Program-made: the position numbers and the translations under genes
From: Neodiprion pinetum
Lineage: Eukaryota; Arthropoda; Insecta; Hymenoptera; Diprionidae
Direction: 5' to 3'
DNA: 64,000 bases
Assembly: GCF_021155775.2 (NCBI RefSeq)
Contig: NC_060238.1
Coordinates: 7,674,001 to 7,738,000 of the forward strand
The notes under the pieces: generated by a model
The model's database searches: none
What the model saw: only the letters and a program-made list of their open reading frames with translations
Told to the model about the DNA's origin: nothing
Shown: positions 11,891 through 24,306 of the stretch, piece by piece
Layout: each line of letters starts with the position of its first letter
Numbering within the stretch: position 1 is the stretch's first letter

Positions 11891-13561
11891 GGTGATAAGA
11901 ATACTATTAAAACTATGACTCAAAGAGTAATCGTCAAACTCATGTGAAGTTATAGATTGAATTTTGTAATTCAAGTCCATTCGATGCTCACGAAAACGGC
12001 GCGTTGAGTAATTGCTTCAAGGTTTTTGGCCGCAATTGAAAATTCATGAAGTAATTTTGAATCCTTACAGTATTCCAAGTGACTCTAGTGATTTATCTTA
12101 ATCTGTGGTATACTTGATCATTTAAAGTAAAACTTATCCAAGTTGAAACGGAGTTCCTGAAGATATAAGCATCATTGCATTCTTTAGTCTAGGTATATCT
12201 TTACAGAGCTAATTGTAAGGTGAAGAAAGGAAATGGAACTTTTTGAAAAAGTCAGAATTGTTTTAATTTGGTTTTGTCTTTTTTAATTTCTACCGTTTCG
12301 TAATTTTTATTCGAATTTGGTAGAGACAAATACATTTAGAATTGACGAAAACGAATTACACTGTCATATTTAAAAAATTTTTATGCAACAGCCAGTTTCA
12401 TATCACAAGATTCTGATTGAAAAATCTATAAATAATCAATCAGACAATTCTCATTTTCGGTTTAGTTTAAAAAACGAACATCAAAATCAAAAATTATTTA
12501 TTTAATTATGTAAAATTACAAATTCCGTGTTTGAATTCGAAAATATGCCGTTTCCGATGACGACAGATGTTCAAATTACATTTGTAATATTTTTCCTGAA
12601 ACGAGTTGTCTTCAAGAAAAGAAACGTTACAAGTTAAAAACCGGTAGTTCTTCGAAATTTTCGATCGATTACACACTAGTCAAAATCAATAGTTGAAATA
12701 AAAAAACGGGATAGTAAAGGATCTAATCCTGCGTTAAAAAAGAAGAATTCGACAGATAAATCCAGAAAGATCTGATATTTAAAATTCAGAACGCTTTCGA
12801 TTTGAACAAGAATTATCCACATTATGTATAATCCAATAGATCAAACTTCCCTAATTCACCCAACTTGTTCCAAACCAGCTGTGTCTCTAGTTTCAGAACA
12901 ACTGTGAGGCAACGCTGAATTATGGACTAATCGTCAAGTTGGTTTTTTCGTACACCAAAGATCGCATTGTACGTTTTATAACAACTTTTTGCTTTCTTTC
13001 CCACGTAATTAATCATGCTTTTACTACCGCGTACAACGAACGTGAGCAGAAGCCTTTTTAGTCCGGCACGCTCGTAATAGTTCTCATGTTCTTGCCGCAA
13101 ACTCTTCAATCATCATTGCGATCTTCCGAATGCCTCAGCTATTTTGAGATAATTCAAAGATTAAATTTCACCGTTCTCTTATTATCAAAGGATATGACTT
13201 GTGAGGAAGGTTCAGCACGAGTGGTGCCTTCCATATCCCTGCAGTGATCGGTTTAAATAATGGCTTGCAAAAGTTTGAAAACTTCGAGTACGGAATCCAA
13301 TACCCACGGGTCCCTGAAACATAACTTATTTCTCCGAAGGGGTGTAATAAGCTCTGTAAAATAATCCTCCATCCTCCTTTTCGGTGGTTGAGATTCAACC
13401 CCTATGTCCACAATACAGAAAAAAGTCTTATACGAAAGAAGAATAACTCTGATAAAAAAATGGCGAAGCAATAATCTTAAGAAGCCGACCCGATCACGGC
13501 CATCATTCAGCCTTTGTCACTTGTGAAGTGGAATAATATATACCTGTTGAAAATTTTTTAC
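11891..13561. other. Non-coding stretch
   Basis: No gene recognised. Short minus-strand frames around 12927-13471 overlap each other in different frames and carry no family signal. Confidence 0.45.
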
Positions 13562-13993
13562 GGGGTGTCCATAAATTACGTAGCTCTATTTCGGACACTT
13601 CTGAACCCCCCTCCCCCCATGTCGTCTATCTCGGACTCCTCAGAAAGGCACGTGGTTTAAAAAACAAAGAAAAAATTACACCTTAATAAATTAAACATTT
13701 TTTTTCATTATTCTAAGACGTTCGAAGGAACAAATGACGAGACTAGCCGCGCATGCAAATCATTATCAACAGGCATAGAATTGTTCTCAGCTTTTTCATG
13801 TTGACAAAGCTGAGTTTCAAGTGTACTTGATAAGTACGACGGAACGTAATTGAAAACCGTGATGCAAAAGAGATAATATTGCAAGCTGAAAACTTGATCA
13901 GAATGCATCAATTGTAAAACCACGTATCGCGGACTAAGACCCTCCCCCCTCCCCGGCCCCTCTGATTTAGCTACGTGGCTTACGGACAGCCCC
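13562..13993. mobile_element. Non-autonomous DNA transposon, 432 bp
   Basis: Terminal inverted repeats: the left end reads GGGGTGTCCATAAATTACGT and the right end, read backwards, GGGGCTGTCCGTAAGCCACG. Homology continues inward through a C-rich/G-rich block on each side (13605-13618, 13943-13957). I see no clear target duplication and no coding capacity. The terminal sequence is of a kind widespread in insect genomes, but I do not assign a superfamily. Confidence 0.75.
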
Positions 13994-15552
13994 TTAAACA
14001 AAAAAAAAAAATTGATAAGTTGATTTCTGTATGCGATGAAATCACATGAGTTTTATTTTTTCACGGTGTAGTAAAAAATATTTCAGACAATCCGGTATCT
14101 TTTTCAAACGTACGATGTGCGTTCCGTAAGAAAAAAAAAAAATAAAAATAAAACAATCTACCGATACGATACAACACGTTTTCATAAAAGAGAGAAAAAA
14201 GAAAAAGAATAAAAAAAATTCGCTCATTCATCGGAGAAGAAAAAATCCCCAGTCTTCTTATGAATTGCTAAAACAACATCATTCCATTATGAAATATCGT
14301 TTACACGCCGCAGTTGTACTTTGACTTCCGAGATGAGGCAAGGGTACGCAGCTCGAATTGCGAGGTCCCTTTTTTCACGGGTAGCCTTGGCATATATCAG
14401 TATGCGTATTTTTGCCCCGATAGACTAATCTTCGGAGTCGTTTTTCTTTTTGAAACGGGGCGCGTGGTACGTGCAAATGTTATTTCTCTTTTGGGGCTTG
14501 TATTCGCTGCAGAGGAATATATAACGTTACATGCTCATTTTTTCTTCCGCATATTTTTTTTTTTTTTTTTTTCATACCTGCCTCTTTTTAGACAGCTTCG
14601 TATTTATGCCGCAGCGAGCGTATAATATACGCCGTGTAGCCAACATGTATATTGCATTTAGGGTGCGCTGCGGTCTTTTAAATGGGTTCAGTCCATTTCG
14701 TGAGGTCATCACTGACTCCCGCACATTAGCTTGATAATCTCTGAACACATTATGAAGCTGACGCGCGCCCTTTAGCGTACACGTCATGCACACACAAGCC
14801 TAACCTAAAATAATATAACACCGTTTATCTAATACCTGTGTAAAATTCACACCGATTATGAGGAGTCATTCAGGGAGATTCGGAATGATTATTTAAAAAA
14901 AGGAAAAAACATTTGTCTGCTGGTATATAGTTTGAACGATGAAATGTTACGGTAGAAATTTCAGAAATTTTAAAAACATCGGTTGTCAGTTCGGTTTACA
15001 AATTTCAAACTAGTGTTGGTACCAGAAACTGAAACTGATCAAATACAAATGATGAATTGGAAATAAATTACTTGCAGAAATTGAGACTCGAATTAGCTAT
15101 TGAACATAAATTTGGAATTTAGAAACGATGGTACAAGAAATACAAACAACGTCCTACTTTGTAACTAGAACGGAACAGGAAACAATTCACATTTGCATTT
15201 TTCAACAAGAAAGAAATTCGATACAAATTTGTAGATCATATTTGTAGAAATGTTAAGATTTGCTGAAATTTCAAAGGTATCCACGAGTTGTAATCGAACG
15301 ATAATCGTTTACCGATTACGAATATACTTTGTATTTCATTATACTCTGAATACAAATTGTGATTTACGTTAAATTTTTTTTTTCTTCCTAGTTACAAAAT
15401 GCCAGAGTAATCTGTAATTTATTTCATCCTAATTACAAATTGCAGTGAGATGTCATCGAACACTGTTTTAAACTTCGAAAACTGTGCATGGTGTATTTCA
15501 GGAAATTCACAACTTGAAAACAAGCTTCGTCGATTCGAAGTCTTACGGTCCT
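13994..15552. other. Non-coding stretch
   Basis: T- and A-tracts at 14047-14060, 14130-14160 and 14550-14572. Open frames at 14314-14793 on both strands overlap and look like chance. No gene recognised. Confidence 0.45.
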
Positions 15553-15740
15553 ATAGTACTCCTACCCTTACCGATCGAGCAGGCTCACCCTTCTTCTTAC
15601 GATATTAAATGAACGAAGGAACGGAAAAGACTACAAAAGAGCGATGCACCGTCAAAATTCGAGCCATTTCCGTTCGTTTGTTTGTTTAATATAGGAAGAA
15701 AAAGGGTGAGTTTGCTCGGTCGGTAAGAGTAGGAGTACTA
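15553..15740. mobile_element. MITE, 188 bp, long inverted repeats
   Basis: Arms of about 75 bp face each other: the left begins GTACTCCTACCCTTACCGA and the right, reversed, GTACTCCTACTCTTACCGA. TA occurs outside both ends, consistent with Tc1/mariner-type mobilisation. No coding capacity. Confidence 0.75.
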
Positions 15741-16722
15741 CATCACCTTAACCCTTAGTACGCGGATAAGAATGAAAATATTGTCTGGTATCGTTTTTTA
15801 CAATACAACTCCGGTAAATTTACCATCGTGACAATTGTGCATTTCCTTGAATCGCGATAACTCGAAGCAGCTCAGCTTGTGGCGCTGTGAAAACTGCTTA
15901 TTAAATAAGTATGGTTTATAGAAGCAGTCTTCCGTGAAGGCGGGAAACATCGGAGAAGAACTATTCGAAGAAAGTACAACAATAACGAACGAGTCAGCAG
16001 TTTATTACGGTTCCCGCATAACGTTGTCCGCATCCTTTTCTCTCATCGTAATATTTTTTCCTCCGCTTTCAGCGCTTACTCACCTCCCTTATTCCCCTGT
16101 GGTGTTTTCTTTAATTATTCTTCGCAGCTCTTATATTAAGATCCGAGAAATACGGCGCCTGACTTTATGGCGAAAATTTCTGTATTACCGTTCCTGCAGT
16201 AACGTGTTTCGCCCTACAACCTGCAGATCCTTGTCCAAACACGACGTGTTCAAGATTTCACTGAGATCCTTGTCCCGCCAGTCCTTCCCTTGTCTATGCA
16301 GCAACGGCCAAGGACCAGACTGACAGTGATATATAGGAAAAGTTGGCCAGGCTTCGACTCCATCAAAAGCTACATGGGACCCTCGAAACTTTCGTCGCTT
16401 CCCGATAGCTCCGCCTTGTAATCCCTGTCGCCTGGACCCGAGAATTCGGAGAATTACAGGAACAGGAATCGATATTGCCGTACAGTTCGTGTCGACTTTA
16501 TGCCTCACCGATGAGACGCGATCTCTTCTTCGCATATTCGTTATTCGAATTCGGAGGAAACTTGGACGATATTTTGATTGAAGAATCGCGGCAATAAATC
16601 TCCGTCAAGTGCCTATCAAGGCAGGAAAAAGCTAGCCGAGAATTACTTGCCCGACCTAACTAATTCCCGATCTTCCCGTATGTTAGCATGACGTCATATC
16701 ACAGGAACGTGGGAATATTTTT
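15741..16722. other. Intergenic stretch with open frames, no gene recognised
   Basis: Frames at 15934-16323 (plus, 129 codons) and 16185-16535 (minus, 116 codons) lie in moderately GC-rich DNA and overlap each other. Neither shows a recognisable domain, so I do not call a gene. Confidence 0.35.
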
Positions 16723-17322
16723 TTAAGGGGGTGGGGGGAGATTTTTAGGAATTTTTCTGAAAATACCGTACAATTGATTTTTTCAAAATTACTAGAGTAG
16801 GTATTTTATTGTGAGTTTAAGCGAACCAGATCAAAGTTTTTTGGAATCAAAAAAAGGTTATCATAGTAGTTAAAAATTGGTTTGTTTGGAGCGAAACCGT
16901 TCGCGCGATGATTTTTTGTGCAAAATAACTCAAGAAGTACTAATCTAATTGACTTTTCCTTTGACGTGTGTCTGCAATAATTCTTTTCTCGTGATTTGAA
17001 CCAACATTTGTAATTTGTCTGGTTATATTAATGTAATTGCATAATTAACGTCATTCAATTACAGTAATGTAACCAGTATTAATGCAGCGCACGCCAAAAG
17101 AAGTCGATCAGATTATTATTTCTTGAGTTACCTTCCACGACAAATCATTGCGCGAACGATTATCCTCCAATCTTTTTTTGATAACAAAAAAATTAAAATT
17201 TGTTCGCTCAAACTTACAATAAAATACCCTAAAAATTTTCAAAGGATCAATTGTACGATTTCTTGAGAAATATTCCTAAGAATCACCTTTTTTCAACGCG
17301 TCACACGGGTCTGCCCCCTTAA
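16723..17322. mobile_element. Foldback element with TTAA ends, 600 bp
   Basis: The outermost bases are TTAAGGGGG on the left and CCCCCTTAA on the right, so TTAA sits at both boundaries as for piggyBac-type insertions. Arms of about 250 bp are inverted copies; shared blocks include GTACAATTGAT, GGTATTTTATTGT, CGTTCGCGC and AACTCAAGAA. Only about 90 bp in the middle are unpaired. No coding capacity. Confidence 0.8.
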
Positions 17323-18713
17323 ATTTGATCAAAATTGGTGGAGTAGTTTTACAGATATTAGTTTTCAAAGATGATATTTTCAAATTTTTTTTTTTTGTTT
17401 TTTTCTTTCGCTCCACTCCACAACACCTGGCGACCACGATATCTATCGAACGCGTATAGCAATCGACTTCAAGTTTAGATCGTGAATATGTGCCATCGAA
17501 ATATCGTCCCCTATTATTTTTAGTATAAATCTAAAACCGGATTCCGCCGGTATGTCATGACAAAGTCACGAAGTGAAGGTTATGACGCGTCGGTAAACAA
17601 GATGGCCGTCTGATGGCGCTGATGGTTGCGAATTGAATATTTATATTAAATCACGACGTGAAGAATCAGGTAATCTCGAGATCTCAATTCTCGCCGATCA
17701 ATCAACGACTTTGCTAATTGCGAACCTAACCTATTTGACTTTCTAGGCAAACCAAATTATTAAATCGTACTGGTACCTGCCTGTACGGAATTACGGAAAC
17801 GACTCTGTAATAATAAACTCAATTTCGAACAATCACAAATTTTGAAAAAAAGCGATTATTATTATGTCATTATAATTACTATTATCCTATTATTATTATA
17901 CGTTATCCATTCCTGGAATTAATTTCTGAAATTGGGGAAAATCGGTCATGCCGACAAACTTATCTAATTGTAAGTGAATAAGTTAAGCAGTGTGTCATAC
18001 CAATTGATACAATTAACCCTGAAATCTGCGTTCCGGCCTCTTGTAATTGTACGAAATAGATCCTCTGACCTGGATGTAAATAGAGAGTGAAACCAACAAA
18101 TGTGCGGTATTTTGTGGTCTAGATACAAATTTGAAAATCAGCCTGAATATCAATCAGCAACATTTGAGGTACGCACAAATGGCTAGCAAGGACCGTCCCA
18201 GAAGAAGGTTGTTTACGCTTCATAAATCTCTAAAAACAATGCTAACCAGAGCTAGTGGAAGAATACTCATGAAGTCTCAAATTGGACGGTAAGTTACGCA
18301 CGTTGATTCTCACTATGTAACATTCATTCGCATAACGTGATGAATAGATCAGCCTCAACCTTTTTATTTCCACTAAATACATGGCTCCTTTTTTTTGAAT
18401 TGTATATTTTTTACGATCACTTGGAATATTTTTCAATTGTCGAACCTATAAACTTCGTCAAACGCTTTGAATTGATAACGAACGACGTAACCAAAATCAA
18501 AGTCTGTCAATTTCTCCGAACCTCACAGTTGACATGCGCACACTACGATATTCCATATCTGTTACGTTCTCTTTATTCACGAGACACATGCTGGGAAAAT
18601 TAGTAATGATAAAGTGAAACCTCTTCTTTAATTGTTTGTTATTTTTAATGTTTCACAATCACTTGGTTCATTCCTTATATCCATTATCGATCAGTTGGAA
18701 CAGACAAACGTTA
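17323..18713. other. Non-coding stretch
   Basis: No gene recognised. The plus frame at 18337-18603 and minus frame at 18242-18436 overlap and carry no family signal. Short ATT-rich microsatellite-like sequence occurs near 17855-17905. Confidence 0.45.
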
Positions 18714-19141
18714 CACTGAGAGAAATTTTTAGTTCTAATTACCGCTCAGTCCTTAACTATTTTCATTTTTTACCACAATCGAAAAATATAGTTCTAGATA
18801 CAGAATGAAAATTAGTTTTGTAGCTGTTACCAGAAAGTCTAGTATCTCTTACTATTCTTTCTCATTATGATCACTGATACTATATTTCGTTGCAACTGTT
18901 GCGAAAATTTAATGTTTGTGCAACGATAAATTGATGTCAAAGGCTTATTGAACTAAAAATGTACAGTAAACCAAACAAACCGATTTTGCGTTGCAATTAC
19001 CAAAAAAGGATCGACAGTAGCGCAAAATGGTTACGCGTACCTCGTTTTTCGTAATTCCAACAATATTCACAGTTTTTTTTTAACGATACCTGTTTTACTC
19101 AATTTTTCTGGTTACTATAAGAAATGAAATTTTTCTCATTG
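18714..19141 (-). mobile_element. MITE family A, copy 4
   Basis: A complete 428-bp copy, starting CACTGAGAGAAATTTTTAG and ending AATTTTTCTCATTG, with TA outside both ends (18712-18713 and 19142-19143). Orientation is the same as copies 3 and 5. Confidence 0.85.
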
Positions 19142-19699
19142 TACAATTTGGTAAGACGACATCCCAAAACAAAAGGTGGCTCGCAAATATTGCAAACTAC
19201 ACATCTCATTGGAATGAACCAACTTCCACCAAACTACCAACCACTAGCTTCAACTTCTTACCCATCAGCGCCACTGACTTTCTATCAACATGACTGATAT
19301 AGTCACGATACCTCTCATTAAACGGGATGTAATGCGCAAAATACTATTACCAAATCGCCTGTAATCACGTAAAATAGACTCCATAACCATTTAATTATAG
19401 TTCAAACGCGTGACTAGTTCTTATTATGAATCCATTGACAGAAATTATGCTCAGTCTTAACGACAGTTGAAATCAGGATGTGAGCCTGCTGGATGCTTTG
19501 AACCAAGGGGTTAATCACTCGTCAAATCTGATGAACGCCCAACTGAAAATTTGTGAACTTTGTCGCGAGCTTTTGAACTCTTTTGCGATAAAATTTCGCT
19601 TTGACTGTCGAGGCACTAGTATTGCATTGCAAAATGAAACGCTCAATTATGCTACAGAAACCAATAAAAAGTAATAGCTTTCACCGCAAGACTAAACCA
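19142..19699. other. Non-coding stretch
   Basis: No repeat seen. A 64-codon plus-strand frame at 19480-19674 has no recognisable features. Confidence 0.4.
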
Positions 19700-20110
19700 A
19701 ATAAATAAAATACGAAATGATTTGAATGATTCGAAATCTTATGTTATCCCTCGAATCGCTTGAAATCTGTAAAATCTTGTCAATTAATTTAGAATCCACT
19801 AATATCCTCTGTGTTTGAAATAAATTTTCTTGAAATGTTTCGAATCATTTGTAAACTTGTACAATCGTTTGAGATCTTAGAAATGCTTCAATACATTTGA
19901 ATTGTATGAAATCGTGGTAAAAAAAGAGTCGTGTAAATCATTTGAAATCGCTCGATGTTATTTCTAGAGTGGTAAAATCTTCTGAATTAAGTATATTGGA
20001 ATGTTTTAAAATCATTCAGAAAATGCTGAAATGATTTAGAGTGTCATCAAATCTTTTAGGACTTATGAAATATGTTGAATTACTTGATATCTTCTAAAAT
20101 CTGATTGAAT
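19700..20110. repeat. Degenerate GAATCGTTTGAAATCTT-type repeats
   Basis: Variants of GAATCATTTGAAATCTTGTA recur roughly every 20-30 bases across 400 bp, with heavy divergence. It looks like an old minisatellite with no coding content. Confidence 0.6.
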
Positions 20111-22072
20111 CGTTTGGCATGATGTTGAAACATGCTATCTATCAGATTATTGAAATGGCGTTGATTTGTTCCAATGAAGACGTGTCGCTTGGAAGTCAGA
20201 ATTTCGTGGAAACTATCTTTTATCGAACGGAACGTAAATGATTCGTTATTTGCAATTCTTCAATGAAGTAGAAAATAATGTAACTACTTCCAACCGCAAA
20301 TCAAGGAACAATATAATTTACGAAGCCTGTTGGTACAAAAATGAGACAAAAATATTAGAAACAAAACTGACCAAAGTCGGCAACACGGAATTGTAAACAG
20401 CGTATTACGTTAAATAAGTTTGTACGAATAAATGAACGCATGATAGATGAACCTCAATTTCATCTACGTTGGCAATTTGTTAGCTCGGAAAAAAGAGAGA
20501 TTATCGTATGTAATAAAAAATACCTATTTACGAATTCCTAACGAATGTGCATTACTTGAGAAATGTAATTTCTGTTACTTGTTATTGCACTTCTTAACAA
20601 AATTTTCAATTGGAGAAAAAAAAAGAAGCAGCAATCTTCATTTAATTATACGAAAATAGTATTAATTTAGAGAAACTCAGCACAGTTAATACAAATGCTT
20701 ACGTTGCATTATTTGCTTTCTCAAATCTGTAATTACGTTGTTTAATTTTCGGAGCGATTCGTCTACATTTCTGTTTCATTAGCAGCGACGTCGTAAATCG
20801 ATAACGTTGAGAAACATCTCACGAATAATCTAACGTCAGTCACAGTTGTTAATCGTTCCTTTGAATTCATTGATTAAAACGCGTCGTACGCCCAAAATCA
20901 AACTGTAACACCTCGAACAAATCTTGTTTCAGAAAAGTCAACACAAAACTTCATCTATTACATCTTTTAATTTTAAATTCGCGCAAATTATCCGAAATAA
21001 TATAATTCGAGGTCCTGCAATTTTGGTCTGAGCATGCGACACGTATTATTACTTGGTAATTTAGTGTCAAGAGTTTAATACTGTGTAAAACGGAGTTACA
21101 TTCAGACAGTCAAATAAAATATATTAAAAAAAAAAAAAATAGTTTTCCCTATCGATTTCACCTTGCAGTGTATTCATTAATGTTAGTCTACGATTTATAG
21201 CACCGGTGACATTACACGAGCAACTTTTAGGTCACGTGTGCAGTTTTTCAGAGCTCCAATTATCTCATATGAAATGCCGTACGTTATTGTGGATTGTTTT
21301 ACCGTGATAGATAAAACTAGAAATTAATGAATAATCAAAGAAATATGGTTCACTGTTTATTCAATTTACACATACAATGAATTTACTAAACAATTTATTA
21401 AATTCAAGTTACTTTTTTTCTGTTTTGCTCATAACTTTTGATAGAATCAAACATTTTTACGGTAAATTTAAGGCAAATACATAGTAATTTACGTCGCTAC
21501 ACCGAATTTTTAAATTTGCAGCCTGATTTAGAAATTTGACAACTATTTGGTACAGTAATTTTTTACTAAATTCACTATCGTTTTCAATAATGCACCCTAC
21601 GCTGATAACTATCACTAATTTGGAACGCTACAATTAACCTCAGATCAGGAGTTTTTTGCCGTCGCTGTCTGTGAGGTTTATTATTGTAATTTTGCCGATC
21701 TATTTTAATCAATAATTAGTAATCTTAAATCGTATATTTTGTCAAATTAAACAAATATATACATTATCAAATTTAAACTAGTCTCTTAAGTTACGCATGA
21801 ATGTCGTGTTAAACATTTATGTATCATTTTAGCCTGAAGATGGTCGATCAACAAATAAATAGTCATGTTGACCAACACTCGACGAAACTTACCTCTATCA
21901 ATCCATCCTGGTCACCAATTTTTACTTTATACTTATATATATTAGGGTGATCCTTACTTAGGGTGTTGATGATTTTTTTTCAGACCATCCCCCAAATCAA
22001 TTATAAATAATTCAAAAACAATTTCCTAATTCCTTCAGATTTTCGTATCAATTCTAACCCGTGCCTGTAAAT
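20111..22072. other. Non-coding stretch
   Basis: AT-rich with no recognisable gene. Near 21945 a TATATATTAGGGTG motif followed by more TTAGGGTG resembles the outer end of the hairpin element at 32212 and may be a truncated relative. Confidence 0.4.
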
Positions 22073-22461
22073 GGATGGATATCACTATTTAAAATACACC
22101 TGTTTCAGATACATTCTCAGCATACAATTTATTGTAAGAGTGACGATGTTCGAGTCAATCTGTAATTGCGAACATTTAGTGAGTATTAGTACTACTATCT
22201 GAGAAAAAATTCACATCATCATACCAACCAATCTCGACGAATTGCACACCCTAGAAATTTAACTTTTTCTTTTTATTTATAAGAAATGCAATTGTCTATA
22301 TTACCTGGTATGATCATGTGAATTTTTTCTCAGATAGTAGCACTAATGCTCACTAGAACCTTACATTTATGGATTTTTTCGAACATTATTACTCTTACAG
22401 TAAAATATATACTAAGAACGTGTCCGAAACACGTGTATTTTAAATTGGGAAATCCTTCCTT
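22073..22461. mobile_element. Foldback element, about 390 bp
   Basis: Two diverged arms of about 175 bp are inverted copies. Shared blocks are TTTAAAATACAC near both ends, GTAAGAGT (22134 and 22391), and CTATCTGAGAAAAAATTCAC (22195 and, reversed, 22320). The central unpaired part is about 40 bp. No coding capacity. Confidence 0.75.
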
Positions 22462-22792
22462 ATTAATGTTTTCGCCTTTTTACTCACTTGAAGTTCGTGT
22501 GGAAAGCATCAAATGTGAATTTAGTTCAGATTTTCCTGACCAAGCATTTTCTTACCACAGCTAGTCGAAAAATCGGTTTGTGACGATTTCTCATTTTTTC
22601 AAAGTAACACAGCTTGAATTTACGATGACATATGGAAAAAGTTCCTATACAAAAGTTTCCCATCTTTGTATAAAATTTTCTCGGAAATTTCTAAAAATAA
22701 TTTTGTGCGATTTCTCGTGCCTCGTTAAAGTATGGTTCAAATGAAAAATTATCGAAAATCTTCTGTAACAAAATAGTGCCCCAAAATAGTAT

Positions 22793-22975
22793 CCTGGAAG
22801 TCGAGTTTCACCAGGTAGTGGACCTTGAGCGCGGAACCTACGGAGCGCATGTCCTGGAACTCAAGTTTCATCAGGTAGCGGGCGTGGAGCGCAGGAACCA
22901 TGGAGCGCTTGTCTAGAAGTCAAGTTTCACCAGGAAGTGGACCTGGAGCGCAGGATCCAGGAGGTTGAGAACTTA
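22793..22975 (+). repeat. Minisatellite, three units of about 60 bp
   Basis: Three head-to-tail units begin CTGGAAGTCGAGTTTCACCA, CTGGAACTCAAGTTTCATCA and CTAGAAGTCAAGTTTCACCA. Each contains AGGTAGTGGACCTGGAGCGC variants and GGAGCGC. It is more GC-rich than its surroundings. Confidence 0.8.
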
Positions 22976-23159
22976 ATACTTGAAATCTGCGGAGCGCGAT
23001 TCTGACACGTCCTCTCTACCGTGCGGTTGTTTCTAGACTGAGGAATTTGGCTAGCTAATTTTCGTCTATATAGATCGATGACGTCAAGAAAAAAAAAATT
23101 TTGGGTGACGTCACTTTCTGAACATCCGAACATCCAAACTTTGGTTTCGAACTTTAATA

Positions 23160-23216
23160 CTATGTATGATGTGTGATGTATGATGTATGATGTATGATGA
23201 TATGATATAATGTACA
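23160..23216. repeat. ATGTATG microsatellite
   Basis: Imperfect run of TGATGTA / TGTATGA units. Confidence 0.8.
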
Positions 23217-23459
23217 ATGATTTTAGTTTCTACATTTCAGACAAGAAATACGCACTTTATCCGAATCCAGACTCAAGCGGCTAGGCCCTCCGAGGATCAG
23301 CCGTTGACTCAAGATGTAATCTTCAGTTAACGGGTCAGCTAATAACGCTGCCGTTCTGCGATAGTTGGATGATAAAACTTTTTGCTCGTTCCTTTCAAAT
23401 GTGTGTTAAAATACACTCGAAGTTATAAGAACCCAATAAACAATGCCAGTATATAAAGC

Positions 23460-24030
23460 GTATGAAATTCGTCAAAAAAGAACGTTTTATTCTGTAGAAT
23501 AAACGTGCAGCACCTACGTATTTTATTGCGAAGAATGTCCGCCGTGATTTCGGTTTATTAAACGTTTTTGGTGGACGTCTTACGATAGTTGTTCATATGC
23601 AAATTTTATACGTTTGAAACCAAACATTTATAAATCGTATCTCAATTTGTTGATAAAACGTATCGAAAATCCGTTATTTTAATATTTATGGTAATCGTCT
23701 AATATTTGGATATTGATGACTACTAAGAGACGTTTCGCAAGTACGTTTTAAAACTCAAATTATGAAGGAAATTTTTTCTATTAAAATGTGTTGACAATGT
23801 CCGTTTAACTAACGTGACAAAATGTTTTCTGTTAATGACGCTTTAATCTTTCATTATTTATGTCTAAACGAATATTATACAGTGTTAAAAAACGTTTTTA
23901 ATTGGACCTCTAGACTTGAATACATAACGTATCTTGGATGTGTAATTGAAAGCGTATATAGTACACTGCTATAGAGGAAGATCATTTCACGTTAGCTAGA
24001 AACAAGTCTGGGTTGAGTTAGAAAGCGTAC
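23460..24030. promoter_or_regulatory. Left subterminal repeat region of the transposon
   Basis: At least a dozen short motifs with an ACGT core next to A/T runs occur here, on both strands: for example AACGTTTTAT near 23483, ATAAACGTGC near 23499, TAAACGTTTT near 23559, ATACGTTTGA near 23608, AGACGTTTCG near 23729 and AAACGTTTTT near 23891. The right subterminal region has the same motifs. By analogy with CACTA elements they may be binding sites for an element protein; that role is inferred. Confidence 0.55.
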
Positions 24031-24306
24031 GAATTTAGTTTATATATGTGAATCGATTTTATTATATCTTTGTTAGAACGTTACACAAATATCTTATATC
24101 TATAAATACTCATTTATCAAAAAAAAAGGTACATCTTGTAGCTCATAGACACAGCTCAACCTACACTATACTTTCGTCTTCACGGTAGTTACAACTAACA
24201 GAAAACGCTAAGAATATTACACTTATATCAGAAATATTTATATGCCTGTATGATTTGTACTTTTATATGACTGTTTTTAAAATTAGTTGACGTTTACCAC
24301 AGTTTC

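Noticed and set aside
15934..16535. Overlapping plus and minus frames of 129 and 116 codons
   Set aside because: They overlap each other and show no recognisable domain or splice structure.
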